A stretch of 64,000 nt of DNA from Roseimaritima ulvae (GTDB lineage: Bacteria; Planctomycetota; Planctomycetia; Pirellulales; Pirellulaceae), in NCBI RefSeq assembly GCF_008065135.1, contig NZ_CP042914.1:6181404-6245403 (forward strand). Direction: 5' to 3'. Position 1 is the first letter of the stretch; every line of letters begins with the position of its first letter. The notes under the pieces were generated by a model. That model ran no database searches. It saw only the letters and a program-made list of their open reading frames with translations, and had not been told where the DNA came from. Below, in pieces: positions 26,062 to 35,885 of this stretch. Position numbers and translations under genes: made by a program.

Positions 26062-29000
26062 ATGTCCGCTTCCACCCTCCTGCGGCTCTGCTGTCTCCTG
26101 GCTCTCACCGCCAGCGGTCTCGCGTCCTCCGCCGCCACGGCCGCCGACCGCGTCGATTACCTGAGCGAAGTCAAACCGTTGCTGGCCGCCAAGTGCTACG
26201 CCTGCCACGGGCGATTGAAGCAGGAAGCGGATCTGCGGCTGGAGACATTGGAATTGATGGATGAAGGCGGGGTCCTGGTCCCGGGCGACGCAGAGGCCAG
26301 CACGCTGTTCGAACGGATCATCGCCGACGAAGACATGCGGATGCCGCCGCCGCACGAAGGCGCCGCGTTGAAGCCCGACGAGGTCGACATCCTGCGTCGC
26401 TGGATCGATCAGGGCGCCGAAGCACCAGAGGAAGCGATCCCGGAATCCCCCTCGCAACACTGGGCCTTTCAGCGAATCGAACGCCCCGCATTGCCTCCGC
26501 ACGAGGCCGGCGTCGAGCATCCCATCGATGCCTTCCTGCACGCCCAACAATCCGCTCGCCAAATCACGCCCGTGCCGCTGGCCCCGCGGTCGCTACGTCT
26601 TCGCCGCTTGTACCTGGATCTGATCGGATTGCCGCCGACGGTCGAGCAATTACAAGACGCCCGACCCTGGGAAGAAATTGTTGACGAACTGCTGCACGAT
26701 CCCCAACACGGTCCTCGCTGGGCGCGGCACTGGATGGACATCTGGCGTTACTCCGATTGGTACGGTCTAGGAAAACAACTGCGGTACAGTCAGAAACACA
26801 TGTGGCGCTGGCGGGATTGGATCATCCAATCCGTCAACGCCGACAAAGGCTACGACCGCATGATCCAGGAAATGCTGGCCGGCGATGAACTGGCTCCCGA
26901 TGATCCTGAGGTGGTTGCCGGCACCGGCTTCCTGGCTCGCAATTACTACTTGTTCAACCGCACCACTTGGTTGGACAGCACGATCGAACACACGGGCAAA
27001 GCCTTCTTGGGACTGACGCTGAACTGTGCCAAATGCCACGACCACAAATACGACCCCATCAGCCACATCGACTATTACAGCTTCCGCGCCATCTTCGAAC
27101 CGCACCAAGTACGTCTGGATCCGGTGCCCGGTCAAACCGACTTCGAACGCGACGGCTTGCCCCGCGTCTTCGATGATCACCTGGACGCCGAGACGCACCT
27201 GCACCTGCGTGGCGATCCCAAACAGCCTGACATGGACACCAAGATCGAACCGCGTGTCCCCGAATTGCTGGTCGACTTCCAACCCCCGGTGCAACCGATT
27301 GATTTGCCGCCCACGGCCTACGCGCCCGCCATCCGCGAGCATGTGCAACGAGACCTGTTAGCGGCCGCCGACGCCGACATCGAATCCGCGCATCAGGCTT
27401 GGCAGGCGGCTGAAGCCGCGGCGGAGAAGGCGGCCCGGCAAGCCGCAGACATGCCGACCGGCGATTTGGCCGGCACCGAGACCTTCCACTTCCACGACGA
27501 CTTTGATGGCGAGCGGGCGGAAGTGTGGCAGCGCAGCGGCGATGGCTGGAAATACGAGGACGGCAAATTACTACAAACCAAGATCACCCGCGACCCCGAA
27601 TCGCTACGGCTGAACCAATCCCTGCCGCGAGACTTTGATCTTCGCTGCCGCTACACCACCACCGGCGGCAGCGTCTATAAAAGCGTCACCTTTCGCTTCG
27701 ACGATTGCGACGACGGACGCTACAACCAGTTCGTCTACACCAGTGCCCATGCCCCGGGCCCCAAAGTTCAAGTCGCACTGACCCGCGACGGCAAATCTCA
27801 ATATCCGCCCGCGGGCCGCAAATCGACTGCGATTGAAGTCGGCAAGACCTACGAACTGCGATTTGCCGTTCGCGACCGCTTGGTGAACGTTTGGCTGGAC
27901 GACCAATTTATGGTGGCCTACGCGCTGCCGAACCGCCGCCCCGAAGGCCAGCTGACCGTCTCGGGCTTTGACGCCACCGTCGCCTTTGACTCCCTCACCA
28001 TCGATTCGCTCGCCGACGACGTCGAACTGACGCCCGCCGAGGGCGCTGCGGTCAGCTCCGTCGACGATTTGCAGACCGCCGCGCAACTGGCCGAAGCGAG
28101 GTGGAGCGTCGCCAAAGCCAAACGGCAAGCGTTAACGTCAGCTCTGGCAGCTGACACCGCTCGGCTTTCCGGACAGGACGAACAGCAATCCGCCATGCTG
28201 ACCAAGCAGGCGGCGTTGGACGAAGCGGAGGTGCTGCGGTGCGAGGCCGATCTGGAACGACTGGCGGCGGCAGAGGATGCCAAGAAAATCAAAGCTGCCG
28301 ACGCTAAACAACAACAGGCCCAGAAACAACGACAAGCCGCGGAGCAGGGCGAAGGCAGCTACACCAGCGTGCGGGCGTCGCGAAAAGCGTTGGAGACGCC
28401 GGAGCACAAATTTGGCGACTACCCGGCCGTCTACCCCAGCACCAGCAGTGGCCGGCGGTTGGCGTTGGCCCGCTGGATGACCTCCCGCGAGAACCCGCTG
28501 ACCGCGCGTGTCGCAGTGAATCACATTTGGACGCGGCATTTTGGTGAACCGCTGGTCGAATCCGTATTTGATTTTGGACTGCGAGCCAAACGTCCTCAGC
28601 ACCAGAAACTGCTGGACTATTTGGCCTGTGAATTGATGGACTCGGGCTGGAGCATGCGGCATCTGCATCGCCTGATGTGCACCTCGCAAGCCTATCAGCG
28701 AGCGTCCTCGACCGCCGCCGCGGATGCCACCACACTGGCCGCCGATCCCACCAACAACACCTACTGGCACGCCAACACGCGACGTATGGAAGCTCAAGTG
28801 GTCCGCGACGCGGTATTGCATTTGGCCGGGACCTTGGATCTTACGATCGGTGGTCCTGCCGTCGCGGCCAACGGCGACAGTCGGCGCCGCAGCGTGTATT
28901 TCAAACACTCCCGCGACGACCTGAACAAGTTCTTGTCGATGTTCGACGACGCAGATTTGTTGCAATGTTATCGACGCAGCGAAAGCGTGGTGCCGCAGCA

Positions 29001-29301
29001 AGCACTGGCGATGGCCAACAGCAAGTTGACATTGAGCACGGCCGCAGAGATCGCTGCCCGCTTGGCGGAAAGCACTCAGCATGCGACGGCCGAACGAGCC
29101 ATTGCAGCAACCTTCGCAGCCGTGCTGGGGAGGCAACCGAATCAGCCCGAGTTGGCGGAATGTCTGCAGTACTGTCAGCAACTCGCCCCGCTGACCGGAG
29201 AACCGGCCCCCGACCAAGACCACCCCAAGCTCGGTCTAAAGACGCAAACACGTCTGGTACACGTGTTGCTGAATCACAACGACTTCGTGTCCATCCGCTA
29301 A
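26062..29301 (+). CDS. PSCyt1-DUF1549-DUF1553 exported c-type haem protein with a lectin-like insert
   Basis: A 1,079-residue planctomycete protein. After a Sec signal (LCCLLALTASGLASSAATA) comes a cytochrome-like PSCyt1 domain with CYACH (Cys45, Cys48, His49) and the distal MPPP ligand region. DUF1549 (PSCyt2) follows with RLRRLYLDLIGLPPT and a second CxxCH, CAKCH (Cys322, Cys325, His326). Residues about 470-655 form a beta-sandwich resembling LamG/DUF1080 (FHFHDDFDGERAEVWQ to VAFDSLTIDSL). A helical coiled-coil stretch spans about 660-770. The C-terminal DUF1553 (PSD1) is marked by PLTARVAVNHIWTRHFGEPLV and MCTSQAYQRAS. Its usual partner is a DUF1501 gene, here displaced by a 1.3-kb tandem array. 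The reaction is unknown. Confidence 0.92.
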   Translation: MSASTLLRLCCLLALTASGLASSAATAADRVDYLSEVKPLLAAKCYACHGRLKQEADLRLETLELMDEGGVLVPGDAEASTLFERIIADEDMRMPPPHEGAALKPDEVDILRRWIDQGAEAPEEAIPESPSQHWAFQRIERPALPPHEAGVEHPIDAFLHAQQSARQITPVPLAPRSLRLRRLYLDLIGLPPTVEQLQDARPWEEIVDELLHDPQHGPRWARHWMDIWRYSDWYGLGKQLRYSQKHMWRWRDWIIQSVNADKGYDRMIQEMLAGDELAPDDPEVVAGTGFLARNYYLFNRTTWLDSTIEHTGKAFLGLTLNCAKCHDHKYDPISHIDYYSFRAIFEPHQVRLDPVPGQTDFERDGLPRVFDDHLDAETHLHLRGDPKQPDMDTKIEPRVPELLVDFQPPVQPIDLPPTAYAPAIREHVQRDLLAAADADIESAHQAWQAAEAAAEKAARQAADMPTGDLAGTETFHFHDDFDGERAEVWQRSGDGWKYEDGKLLQTKITRDPESLRLNQSLPRDFDLRCRYTTTGGSVYKSVTFRFDDCDDGRYNQFVYTSAHAPGPKVQVALTRDGKSQYPPAGRKSTAIEVGKTYELRFAVRDRLVNVWLDDQFMVAYALPNRRPEGQLTVSGFDATVAFDSLTIDSLADDVELTPAEGAAVSSVDDLQTAAQLAEARWSVAKAKRQALTSALAADTARLSGQDEQQSAMLTKQAALDEAEVLRCEADLERLAAAEDAKKIKAADAKQQQAQKQRQAAEQGEGSYTSVRASRKALETPEHKFGDYPAVYPSTSSGRRLALARWMTSRENPLTARVAVNHIWTRHFGEPLVESVFDFGLRAKRPQHQKLLDYLACELMDSGWSMRHLHRLMCTSQAYQRASSTAAADATTLAADPTNNTYWHANTRRMEAQVVRDAVLHLAGTLDLTIGGPAVAANGDSRRRSVYFKHSRDDLNKFLSMFDDADLLQCYRRSESVVPQQALAMANSKLTLSTAAEIAARLAESTQHATAERAIAATFAAVLGRQPNQPELAECLQYCQQLAPLTGEPAPDQDHPKLGLKTQTRLVHVLLNHNDFVSIR

Positions 29302-29310
29302 ACGTGGCCA

Positions 29311-30620
29311 GCCGCAGGCGTGGTCCACCGAGGCCAACTCGTTTAACCCGTAGCCGCAGGAGCCTCAGCACGTCTTGCCCACACCCTTGCGACCAACAGG
29401 CTCCGCAGGCGCAGGCGTGGTCCGCCGAGGCGTTGCAATCGAAGCCAACAGGCCATGACCACCAAACGCGATCAACAAACAACTGCGGCGGCCCCGCGCC
29501 GGCGCCTCCGGCTACGGGTTAAACGAGCCAGCCGCAGGCGTGGTCCACCGAGGCCAACTCGTTTAACCCGTAGCCGCAGGAGCCTCAGCACGTCTTGCCC
29601 ACACCCTTGCAACCAACAGGCTCCGCAGGCGCAGGCGTGGTCCACCGAGGCGTTGCAATCGAAGCCAACAGGCCATGACCACCAAACGCGATCAACAAAC
29701 AACTGCGGCGGCTCCGCGCCGGCGCCTCCGGAGACGGGTTAAACGAGCCAGCCGCAGGCGTGATCCACCGAGGCCAACTCGTTTAACCCGTAGCCGCAGG
29801 AGCCTCAGCACGTCTTGCCCACACCCTTGCGACAAACTGGCTCCGCAGGCGCAGGCGTGGTCCGCCGAGGCGTTGCAATCGAAGCCAACAGGCCATGACC
29901 ACCAAACGCGATCAACAAACAACTGCGGCGGCCCCGCGCCGGCGCCTCCGGCTACGGGTTAAACGAGCCAGCCGCAGGCGTGATCCACCGAGGCCAACTC
30001 GTTTAACCCGTAGCCGCAGGAGCCTCAGCACGTCTTGCCCACACCCTTGCAACCAACAGGCTCCGCAGGCGCAGGCGTGGTCCACCGAGGCGTTGCAATC
30101 GAAGCCAACAGGCCATGACCACCAAACGCGATCAACAAACAACTGCGGCGGCCCCGCGCCGGCGCCTCCGGAGACGGGTTAAACGAGCCAGCCGCAGGCG
30201 TGATCCACCGAGGCCAACTCGTTTAACCCGTAGCCGCAGGAGCCTCAGCACGTCTTGCCCACACCCTTGCGACAAACAGGCTCCGCAGGCGCAGGCGTGG
30301 TCCGCCGAGGCGTTGCAATCGAAGCCAACAGGCCATGACCACCAAACGCGATCAACAAACAACTGCGGCGGCCCCGCGCCGGCGCCTCCGGCTACGGGTT
30401 AAACGAGCCAGGCGCAGGCGTGATCCACCGAGGCCAACTCGTTTAACCCGTAGCCGCAGGAGCCTCAGCACGTCTTGCCCACACCCTTGCAACCAACAGG
30501 CTCCGCAGGCGCAGGCGTGGTCCGCCGAGGCGTTGCAATCGAAGCCAACAGGCCATGACCACCAAACGCGATCAACAAACAACTGCGGCGGCCCCGCGCC
30601 GGCGCCTCCGGAGACGCCTG
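29311..30620. repeat. Six-copy tandem array, 220-bp unit with 440-bp higher-order period
   Basis: GTTTAACCCG begins at 29341, 29561, 29781, 30001, 30221 and 30441, an exact 220-base spacing. Each unit has near-perfect 24-base inverted ends (GTTTAACCCGTAGCC and GGCTACGGGTTAAAC). Odd copies read CTTGCGAC and CTCCGGCTACG; even copies read CTTGCAAC and CTCCGGAGACG, so the array is organised as 440-base dimers. Every copy has open frames on both strands (95 and 76 codons), but these repeat only because the unit length and base composition allow it. It lies between the DUF1553 and DUF1501 genes. Confidence 0.95.
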
Positions 30621-30831
30621 ACTTAATAGCATTTCACCCTCCCCCTGGGAGGCTGGCGAGGAACGAGCGGGGAGGGTGCGTTGGACTTGCAAGTCGTCAG
30701 TGCCATTATCCGCAGCCTAAAAACCCTCCCCTCGCTGACGCTCGACCCTCCCGGGAGGAGGGTGAAGCATGGCCGTATGACAATTCAATGCTATTAGGTC
30801 AGGCGTCTCCTGCGGCTACGGGTTAAACGAT
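30609..30831. repeat. Composite nested inverted repeat closing the tandem array
   Basis: The left arm (30609-30632, GGAGACGCCTGACTTAATAG...) and right arm (around 30787-30812) match at about 23 of 24 bases in inverse orientation. Inside lie two CCCTCC/GGAGGG hairpins (30636-30680 and 30721-30768). The right arm continues into CTGCGGCTACGGGTTAAACG, the array's terminal sequence, so one family is nested in another. The same order of modules occurs at 4717-4804. Confidence 0.8.
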
Positions 30832-30909
30832 TGGCAGCTCGTGCGACGCCGCTCGGGCTTGTTTACAATGAACGGTCCCCACCCCATCCCACCTTCCGGA
30901 TTGTCTACC

Positions 30910-32349
30910 ATGCATAATCGTTTTCCGCTCGGACGTCGATCGTTCCTGGGTAGCGCGTTGGGATTTGGCTCGTTGGCCCTGCAGACAATGCTGCGGGCCG
31001 ACGACGCTGGTACGTCGGCGGACTGGTCGCCTCCCGATGGCCGGCCGCATTTTGCCCCCAAAGCCAAAAGCGTGATTTGGTTGTTCATGCGTGGCGGGGT
31101 CAGCCACATGGAAAGCTTTGATCCCAAACCGGCCCTCAATCAATTCGCTGGCAAATCGATCCCGGAAACTCCATTCGCCAGCGTCAACAATCCAGAACTG
31201 TTGAAACGCGTGCGAGTGGTGGTGGTCAACGATGCCAACGGACAACAACGTAACAAGCTGTATCCGCTGCAGGTCGGCTACAAAAAACGTGGCCAAAGTG
31301 GGATCGAAGTCAGCGACTGGTTCCCGCACATCGGCTCGGTGATCGACGACATCTCGGTGATCCGTTCGATGTGGACGACCGACGACAACCACGGAGCTCA
31401 GGTGCAATTCCACTCCGGACGTCACATGCTGGACGCCCGCGTGCCCACGATCGGAGCTTGGGTGAACTGGGGCCTGGGTACGCTGAACGAAAACCTGCCC
31501 CAATTCATCAGCATGGGACCACGCTTTTTTGACCGCCGCGACGGACACTATCTAGGCCCGGCCTACGATTCGGTTCCGCTGAAGGTCGATCCGCGCAATC
31601 CCCTGGACTACGCCACACCGGATGGCGACATCAGTCCTCAAGAGCAACGGTTAAGCTTCGACCTGGTCCATCGTTTGAACCGCCTGACCGCGCAAGAGTA
31701 CCCGCGTGACAGCACGCTGGACGCCCGCATCAAGTCCTACGAATTGGCTTATCGCATGCAGACGGCCGTCCCGGAGATCATCGATTTTTCGCAAGAAAGC
31801 CAATACACCGAGAAACTGTACGGACTGGATCAGCCGGAAACCAAAGCGTTTGGGCAGCAGCTCCTGGCCGCTCGCCGGTTTGCCGAACAGGGAGTGCGTT
31901 TCATCCAAATTCAACACGGCGGTGGCGCGGCGGGTGCCTGGGACCAACACTCGGGGCTGAAAGCGAAACATGCAGAACTGGCCGGGCAAGTCGATCGCCC
32001 CATTGCCGGGCTGATCACCGACTTAAAACAACGCGGCATGCTGGACGAAATGCTGGTCGTGTTCGCCACCGAATTCGGTCGCACGCCGGGATCGCAAGGC
32101 GCCGATGGACGCGATCACCATCCCTACGGATTTAGCGTCTGGATGGCCGGCGGTGGTTTGAAGGGCGGCGTCGTACACGGAGCCACCGACGAGATCGGGT
32201 TCCATGCCGTCGAACAACCGCACTATGTGACCGACGTCCATGCCACGATCCTCAAGCAACTGGGGCTGCACGCCGAACGCATGGAAATCCCCGGCCACAA
32301 ACGCCTGGAACAAGACTTCGGCCACCCCATCGACGACATTATCGCCTAG
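30910..32349 (+). CDS. DUF1501 family protein, Tat-exported
   Basis: A 479-residue protein with a twin-arginine leader ([20 protein letters not shown]). [60 protein letters not shown] and [36 protein letters not shown] are diagnostic of DUF1501, which shares the sulfatase/alkaline-phosphatase-like fold. It normally follows directly after a DUF1549/DUF1553 gene. Here that gene ends 1.6 kb upstream with a tandem array between. The ATG at 30910 places the Tat motif at the N-terminus; an upstream GTG frame start at 30841 would add 23 unlikely residues. Confidence 0.92.
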   Translation: MHNRFPLGRRSFLGSALGFGSLALQTMLRADDAGTSADWSPPDGRPHFAPKAKSVIWLFMRGGVSHMESFDPKPALNQFAGKSIPETPFASVNNPELLKRVRVVVVNDANGQQRNKLYPLQVGYKKRGQSGIEVSDWFPHIGSVIDDISVIRSMWTTDDNHGAQVQFHSGRHMLDARVPTIGAWVNWGLGTLNENLPQFISMGPRFFDRRDGHYLGPAYDSVPLKVDPRNPLDYATPDGDISPQEQRLSFDLVHRLNRLTAQEYPRDSTLDARIKSYELAYRMQTAVPEIIDFSQESQYTEKLYGLDQPETKAFGQQLLAARRFAEQGVRFIQIQHGGGAAGAWDQHSGLKAKHAELAGQVDRPIAGLITDLKQRGMLDEMLVVFATEFGRTPGSQGADGRDHHPYGFSVWMAGGGLKGGVVHGATDEIGFHAVEQPHYVTDVHATILKQLGLHAERMEIPGHKRLEQDFGHPIDDIIA

Positions 32350-32367
32350 GGCCACGCCTCGCCCGTA

Positions 32368-32565
32368 GCCGAACTCACCAGAGTTTGGCCCGTAGCTACC
32401 GTCGCCAGACGGTGGATCCTCGCGAACGATTGCAAATTGAACGATTGCAAAATGAACATTGCAAATTGGCGAGCATTGACAGCCAAGTTGCAAGTTTCAA
32501 TTTGCATTTTAACTTTTGCATTTTCCAAACCCGTCCCACGCTCTGGCGAGCGTAGCTACGGAGTT
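32368..32565. repeat. Hairpin-pair repeats around an AT-rich dispersed repeat
   Basis: The left part holds CCGTAGCTACCGTCGCCAGA-type hairpins and the right part CACGCTCTGGCGAGCGTAGC. Between them (32427-32527) is an AT-rich block of TTGCAAAATGAACATTGCAA and TTTGCATTTTAACTTTTGCA motifs, related to 43801-43887. It lies between the convergent DUF1501 and propeller genes and ends within a few bases of the latter's stop. Confidence 0.7.
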
Positions 32566-32568
32566 CCG

Positions 32569-33936
32569 TTACGGAGTTGCGGCGATATCGACGGCCACCA
32601 GTTCCTCGTCGTTGCGGACGAATGCCGTCCGGCCGGCGTAGGCGGGATGGCTCCACACCACCTTGCGTCCAAACGCTTCGCTCGTCGGTTCGACGACGCG
32701 AAAACGCCCGTGTTCGCTGTAACCATCGGCCGACAGCGTGGCGATGATCAGGTCGCCGGTTTCGCTCAGCACCAAATAGCGATCCGAATCGCCCAGCTGC
32801 GTCAGGAACGCGGTGCCGTGTTTGATGAAGCGCTTTTCATCCGGCTTCGTGGCTGCAAAAGTTTCCCACAGCCGCTCTCCGGACTGAGCATCCACGGCGA
32901 TCAGTTTTCCCACGTTACAATCGGTGCCGAAGATCATGCCCTCACGCAGCATCGGCGTGCTGTTGCTGCAGTACACCGCCGTCTTGCGTTCGCCTCGCCA
33001 CAGTTCGGTCACGCCCGGTTGCTGTTGGTCCAACCGCAACATCACCGCTTCGCTGTGGATCGCGCTGGCGTACAACAGGTCGCCATCGCGTTGCGGCCGA
33101 GCAATGGCCATGTCGTAACTGGGTTTGATGTCCACACTCCAGTACACCGAGCCGTCGGCGGGGTTCATACTGACGATGGCCTCGGCGTGCCAGACCAACA
33201 ATTGCCGCTTGCCACCGGCTTCGATGATCGCTGGCGGAGCGTAACCGATGGCCGAGGCGTCGAGTGCTTTCCAACGCACTTCACCGGTCATCTTGTCGAA
33301 CGCGACCACCGTCTGCCCGGGCCCACCGACCAGACAAATCAACAGTTCGCCATCGACCAGCGGGTGCGAGGACAGCCCCCAGATGGGAACCGTGATCCCA
33401 AAATCATTCACGAAGTTCCGCTGCCAAATCACTTCCCCGTCTTCGACGTTCAAGCACAATAGATCGCCTTCGGCGCCCAAGCTGTACACGCGATCGCCGT
33501 CGACCGTGGGCGTACAGCGGGGACCGTTGGGATAGGAGATGCTGTAAGGACGGTCATAAGCGTGTTGCCACAGCGTTTCGCCCGTACGAGCATCGAAGCA
33601 GTGCACCCTTTCCTGCCCCTGCAACGTGGCTCGTTTGCCGGGATCGTTAAAGGATTGGCCCGACTGCTTCACATAATCGGTCAGGAACACGCGGTTGCCG
33701 GCCACGGCTGGACCGGAATAGCCGGCCGCCACGGGCACTCGCCATTTGACCGGCAGACCGTCCTCGGGGATCGCATCGATGACGCCAGCTTCGCGGTACA
33801 CGCCGTCGCGAGTCGGGCCCATCCACTGCGGCCAGTCATCGGCCACAGTGTCGACGGCCACGACCGCTTGCAGCAGCAAAGCCACGCATCCGCACAAGCC
33901 GACGGCCAAGCGGGAATGATAAAACAGCTTGTTCAT
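32569..33936 (-). CDS. Exported PQQ-type beta-propeller protein
   Basis: A 455-residue protein with a Sec signal (LAVGLCGCVALLLQAVVAV). The mature part begins DDWPQWMGPTRDGVYREAGV, the common planctomycete opening. Propeller blades follow with repeated outer-strand motifs: VHCFDARTGETLWQ, LLCLNVEDGEVIWQ, VVAFDKMTGEVRWK, IVSMNPADGSVYWS and LIAVDAQSGERLWE. This is the PQQ-like or BamB-like repeat. Such proteins may bind PQQ or simply act as scaffolds; no dehydrogenase cofactor residues can be claimed here. Function unknown. Confidence 0.9.
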   Translation of the reverse strand: MNKLFYHSRLAVGLCGCVALLLQAVVAVDTVADDWPQWMGPTRDGVYREAGVIDAIPEDGLPVKWRVPVAAGYSGPAVAGNRVFLTDYVKQSGQSFNDPGKRATLQGQERVHCFDARTGETLWQHAYDRPYSISYPNGPRCTPTVDGDRVYSLGAEGDLLCLNVEDGEVIWQRNFVNDFGITVPIWGLSSHPLVDGELLICLVGGPGQTVVAFDKMTGEVRWKALDASAIGYAPPAIIEAGGKRQLLVWHAEAIVSMNPADGSVYWSVDIKPSYDMAIARPQRDGDLLYASAIHSEAVMLRLDQQQPGVTELWRGERKTAVYCSNSTPMLREGMIFGTDCNVGKLIAVDAQSGERLWETFAATKPDEKRFIKHGTAFLTQLGDSDRYLVLSETGDLIIATLSADGYSEHGRFRVVEPTSEAFGRKVVWSHPAYAGRTAFVRNDEELVAVDIAATP

Positions 33937-34000
33937 AAGGAATCCATCATGCGGGAGGAAGTCGTCGCTAATATGGCGAGCGTGAGAAGGAGCGGGTTGT

Positions 34001-34127
34001 GCACGGCCCGGGGAGCCATGCTACGACGGTGCACACGGGCCGGGGACCCATGCTACGACGGTGGGCACGGGCCGGGGACCCATGCTACGGCGGTGGGCAC
34101 GGGCCGGGGGCCCATGGCTACGGCGGA
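34001..34127. repeat. Four ~32-bp direct repeats of CACGGGCCGGGGACCCATGC type
   Basis: Copies begin near 34001, 34032, 34064 and 34096, with GCTACGACGG or GCTACGGCGG between them. It is the same family as 17214-17329. It lies between the divergent propeller and sixA genes. A long open frame runs through it into the phosphoesterase, but that is a composition effect. Confidence 0.8.
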
Positions 34128-34150
34128 TGCTTTACTAATAACCAGCCTAG

Positions 34151-34156
34151 TATAAT
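34151..34156 (+). promoter_or_regulatory. Candidate -10 element of the sixA promoter
   Basis: TATAAT in CTAGTATAATGCCCGCC, 29 bases before the sixA start. No convincing -35 is visible. A GGAG ribosome-binding site (34177-34180) sits six bases before the ATG. Confidence 0.4.
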
Positions 34157-34185
34157 GCCCGCCAATCGGCGACATTGGAGAAGCC

Positions 34186-34677
34186 ATGACGAAACGACTG
34201 ATCTTAATGCGGCATGCCAAGAGCGACTGGGGCTCTCCCGACTTGGCCGACCACGACCGTCCGCTCAACAAGCGGGGGCGAGCGTCCGCGCCGGCGATGG
34301 CGGATTGGCTGCGCGAGCAGGGTTACGTGCCCGACCGCATCCTGTGTTCTTCTGCCGTGCGGACGCAGCAGACGGCCGAGCGAATGTTACCGCGCTGGGA
34401 CACCGAGGTCGCAGTGCACACCAGCGGCGACCTGTACTTGGCCTCGCCGGAACGGATTTTGAACAGCATCTGCAGCGACTCGGCCGACGCCGACTGCGTG
34501 ATGGTGCTGGCTCACAATCCCGGCATGCAAACGCTGGTCAGTCATTTAAGCGAAGAAAACTTTGCGTTTCCGACCGCGGCGGTGGCCGTGTTCGAACTGG
34601 ATATCGACGATTGGTCGCAGTGGCGGCCCAACGAGCAGACTCGCTGTGTGGCGTTCCAGCGACCCAAGGCACTTTAA
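34186..34677 (+). CDS. sixA: SixA-type phosphohistidine phosphatase
   Basis: A 163-residue histidine-phosphatase-superfamily protein. The catalytic motif RHAKS has Arg9 and His10 (LILMRHAKSDWG), DRPLNKRGR is the SixA signature, and the second conserved His is in VLAHNPGMQTL. SixA removes phosphate from phospho-His in phosphorelay or PTS proteins; in planctomycetes the target is unknown. A GGAG ribosome-binding site precedes the ATG. The next gene, a phosphoesterase, starts 8 bases after its stop. Confidence 0.9.
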   Translation: MTKRLILMRHAKSDWGSPDLADHDRPLNKRGRASAPAMADWLREQGYVPDRILCSSAVRTQQTAERMLPRWDTEVAVHTSGDLYLASPERILNSICSDSADADCVMVLAHNPGMQTLVSHLSEENFAFPTAAVAVFELDIDDWSQWRPNEQTRCVAFQRPKAL

Positions 34678-34685
34678 CGACAGGC

Positions 34686-35885
34686 ATGGACGTGTTTTCG
34701 GGAAACTTGCCACACGGATTTTGGTGGACCTACTTTGCCGCCGCCATCATCGGACATTTTGGACTCTATCTGGCGATCTACAACCGCCTGAATTCGCTGG
34801 GCATCCCCCGGCATCGGATCAAGCAACTGGAGTGGGTGTTTTTGGTGCTGTGCTTGCTGACGCCGCTGGGCTTGACCGCCTTTTACGGCGATTTTTTGCG
34901 AGCCGCGTTGTGGGAAACACCGCCTTGGCAAGCCATGCCGGCTGGCTTGGTGGCCTATACCGCGCTGTGCCTGGCCGTTTGGCTTTACCCCGGCATCCCC
35001 TGGCTGTGGACGCGACCGATCTTTGGTTTCCAACATGTCGAAGTCGAAAAGGGCGTGCGGCGAGTGGACGTGCGCGGCGAGACCAACGAACCGCTGGCCC
35101 TGACCGCCAAATGCCGTTTTCAATCGCGCTGGCCGTTTAACCAAATCCTACAGCTGGCGATCGAAGAGAAGCAATTGCCGGTTCTCGGTTTGCCACCGCA
35201 GCTGGACGGATTAAAAATTGCTCACCTGTCGGATATCCATCTGACCGGGCACATCGCGCCGCAGTACTTTCGCTATGCGGTCGACCAAGCCAACGCGTGG
35301 CAGCCCGATTTGGTGGCCTTAACCGGCGACATCGTCGACAGCGACGACTGCATCGACTGGGTGACGACTTGTTTCCAGCACGCCACCGCGACGGCGGGCT
35401 GCTATTTCGTGCTCGGCAACCACGACACGCGCGTCCGCGACCCGGGCCAGATCCGCGCCGCGATGACGCGAATCGGCTGGCGCGATGCCGGCGGTCGACA
35501 GATCCAGCAAACCCTTCGCGGCTGTCCGCTGACGCTATTGGGCAACGAAGCTCCCTGGTTTCCCGCCCCGCCCGACGACGCGGCAGACAGTGGGGCCGGT
35601 CCGGAAGGGTTTACGATGGCTCTTTGTCATTCGCCCGATCGCATCGACTGGGCGCGGCGTCGCGGCGTGCAGTTAGTGCTGGCCGGTCATACGCACGGCG
35701 GCCAGGGACGGCTGCCCATCCTGGGACCGATCTTGTCGCCCAGCCGCTACGGCAGCCGGTTTGCGTCCGGCGAGTTTTACCTGCAACCCACGACGATGCA
35801 CGTCAGCCGAGGCCTCAGCGGCGTGCACCTGCTGCGACTCCGCTGCCCGCCCGAACTAGCCCTGCTAGTCCTACGAACCGCCTAG
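34686..35885 (+). CDS. Membrane-anchored calcineurin-like metallophosphoesterase
   Basis: A 399-residue protein. The N-terminal third has three to four hydrophobic segments (WWTYFAAAIIGHFGLYLAIY, WVFLVLCLLTPLGLTAFY, GLVAYTALCLAVWLYPGIPW). The catalytic domain has LSDIHLTGH, LTGDIVDSDD, GNHDTR, CHSPDR and GHTHGGQGRLP, a complete two-metal phosphoesterase set as in the YkuE/LpxH-like group. The substrate is unknown; a lipid or nucleotide phosphoester at the membrane is likely. The ATG at 34686 is chosen because upstream in-frame sequence overlaps sixA in another frame. It is probably co-transcribed with sixA. Confidence 0.88.
   Translation: MDVFSGNLPHGFWWTYFAAAIIGHFGLYLAIYNRLNSLGIPRHRIKQLEWVFLVLCLLTPLGLTAFYGDFLRAALWETPPWQAMPAGLVAYTALCLAVWLYPGIPWLWTRPIFGFQHVEVEKGVRRVDVRGETNEPLALTAKCRFQSRWPFNQILQLAIEEKQLPVLGLPPQLDGLKIAHLSDIHLTGHIAPQYFRYAVDQANAWQPDLVALTGDIVDSDDCIDWVTTCFQHATATAGCYFVLGNHDTRVRDPGQIRAAMTRIGWRDAGGRQIQQTLRGCPLTLLGNEAPWFPAPPDDAADSGAGPEGFTMALCHSPDRIDWARRRGVQLVLAGHTHGGQGRLPILGPILSPSRYGSRFASGEFYLQPTTMHVSRGLSGVHLLRLRCPPELALLVLRTA

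Noticed and set aside
29341-30620. Integron attC array suggested by GTTTAAC...GTTAAAC unit ends
   Set aside because: The ends fit RYYYAAC/GTTRRRY, but the units are far longer than attC, there are no cassette genes, and the recombinase in the window is of cellular Xer type without an IntI-specific insert. A folding comparison with attC models would settle it.
29455-30826. Repeated 95-codon frames in the 220-bp array (and 76-codon frames on the other strand)
   Set aside because: They recur only because each unit is the same, they have no distinct start signal, and both strands are open equally.
33999-34685. Long in-frame extension upstream of the metallophosphoesterase
   Set aside because: It passes through a four-copy GC-rich repeat and overlaps sixA in another frame. 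The ATG at 34686 starts the first membrane helix.
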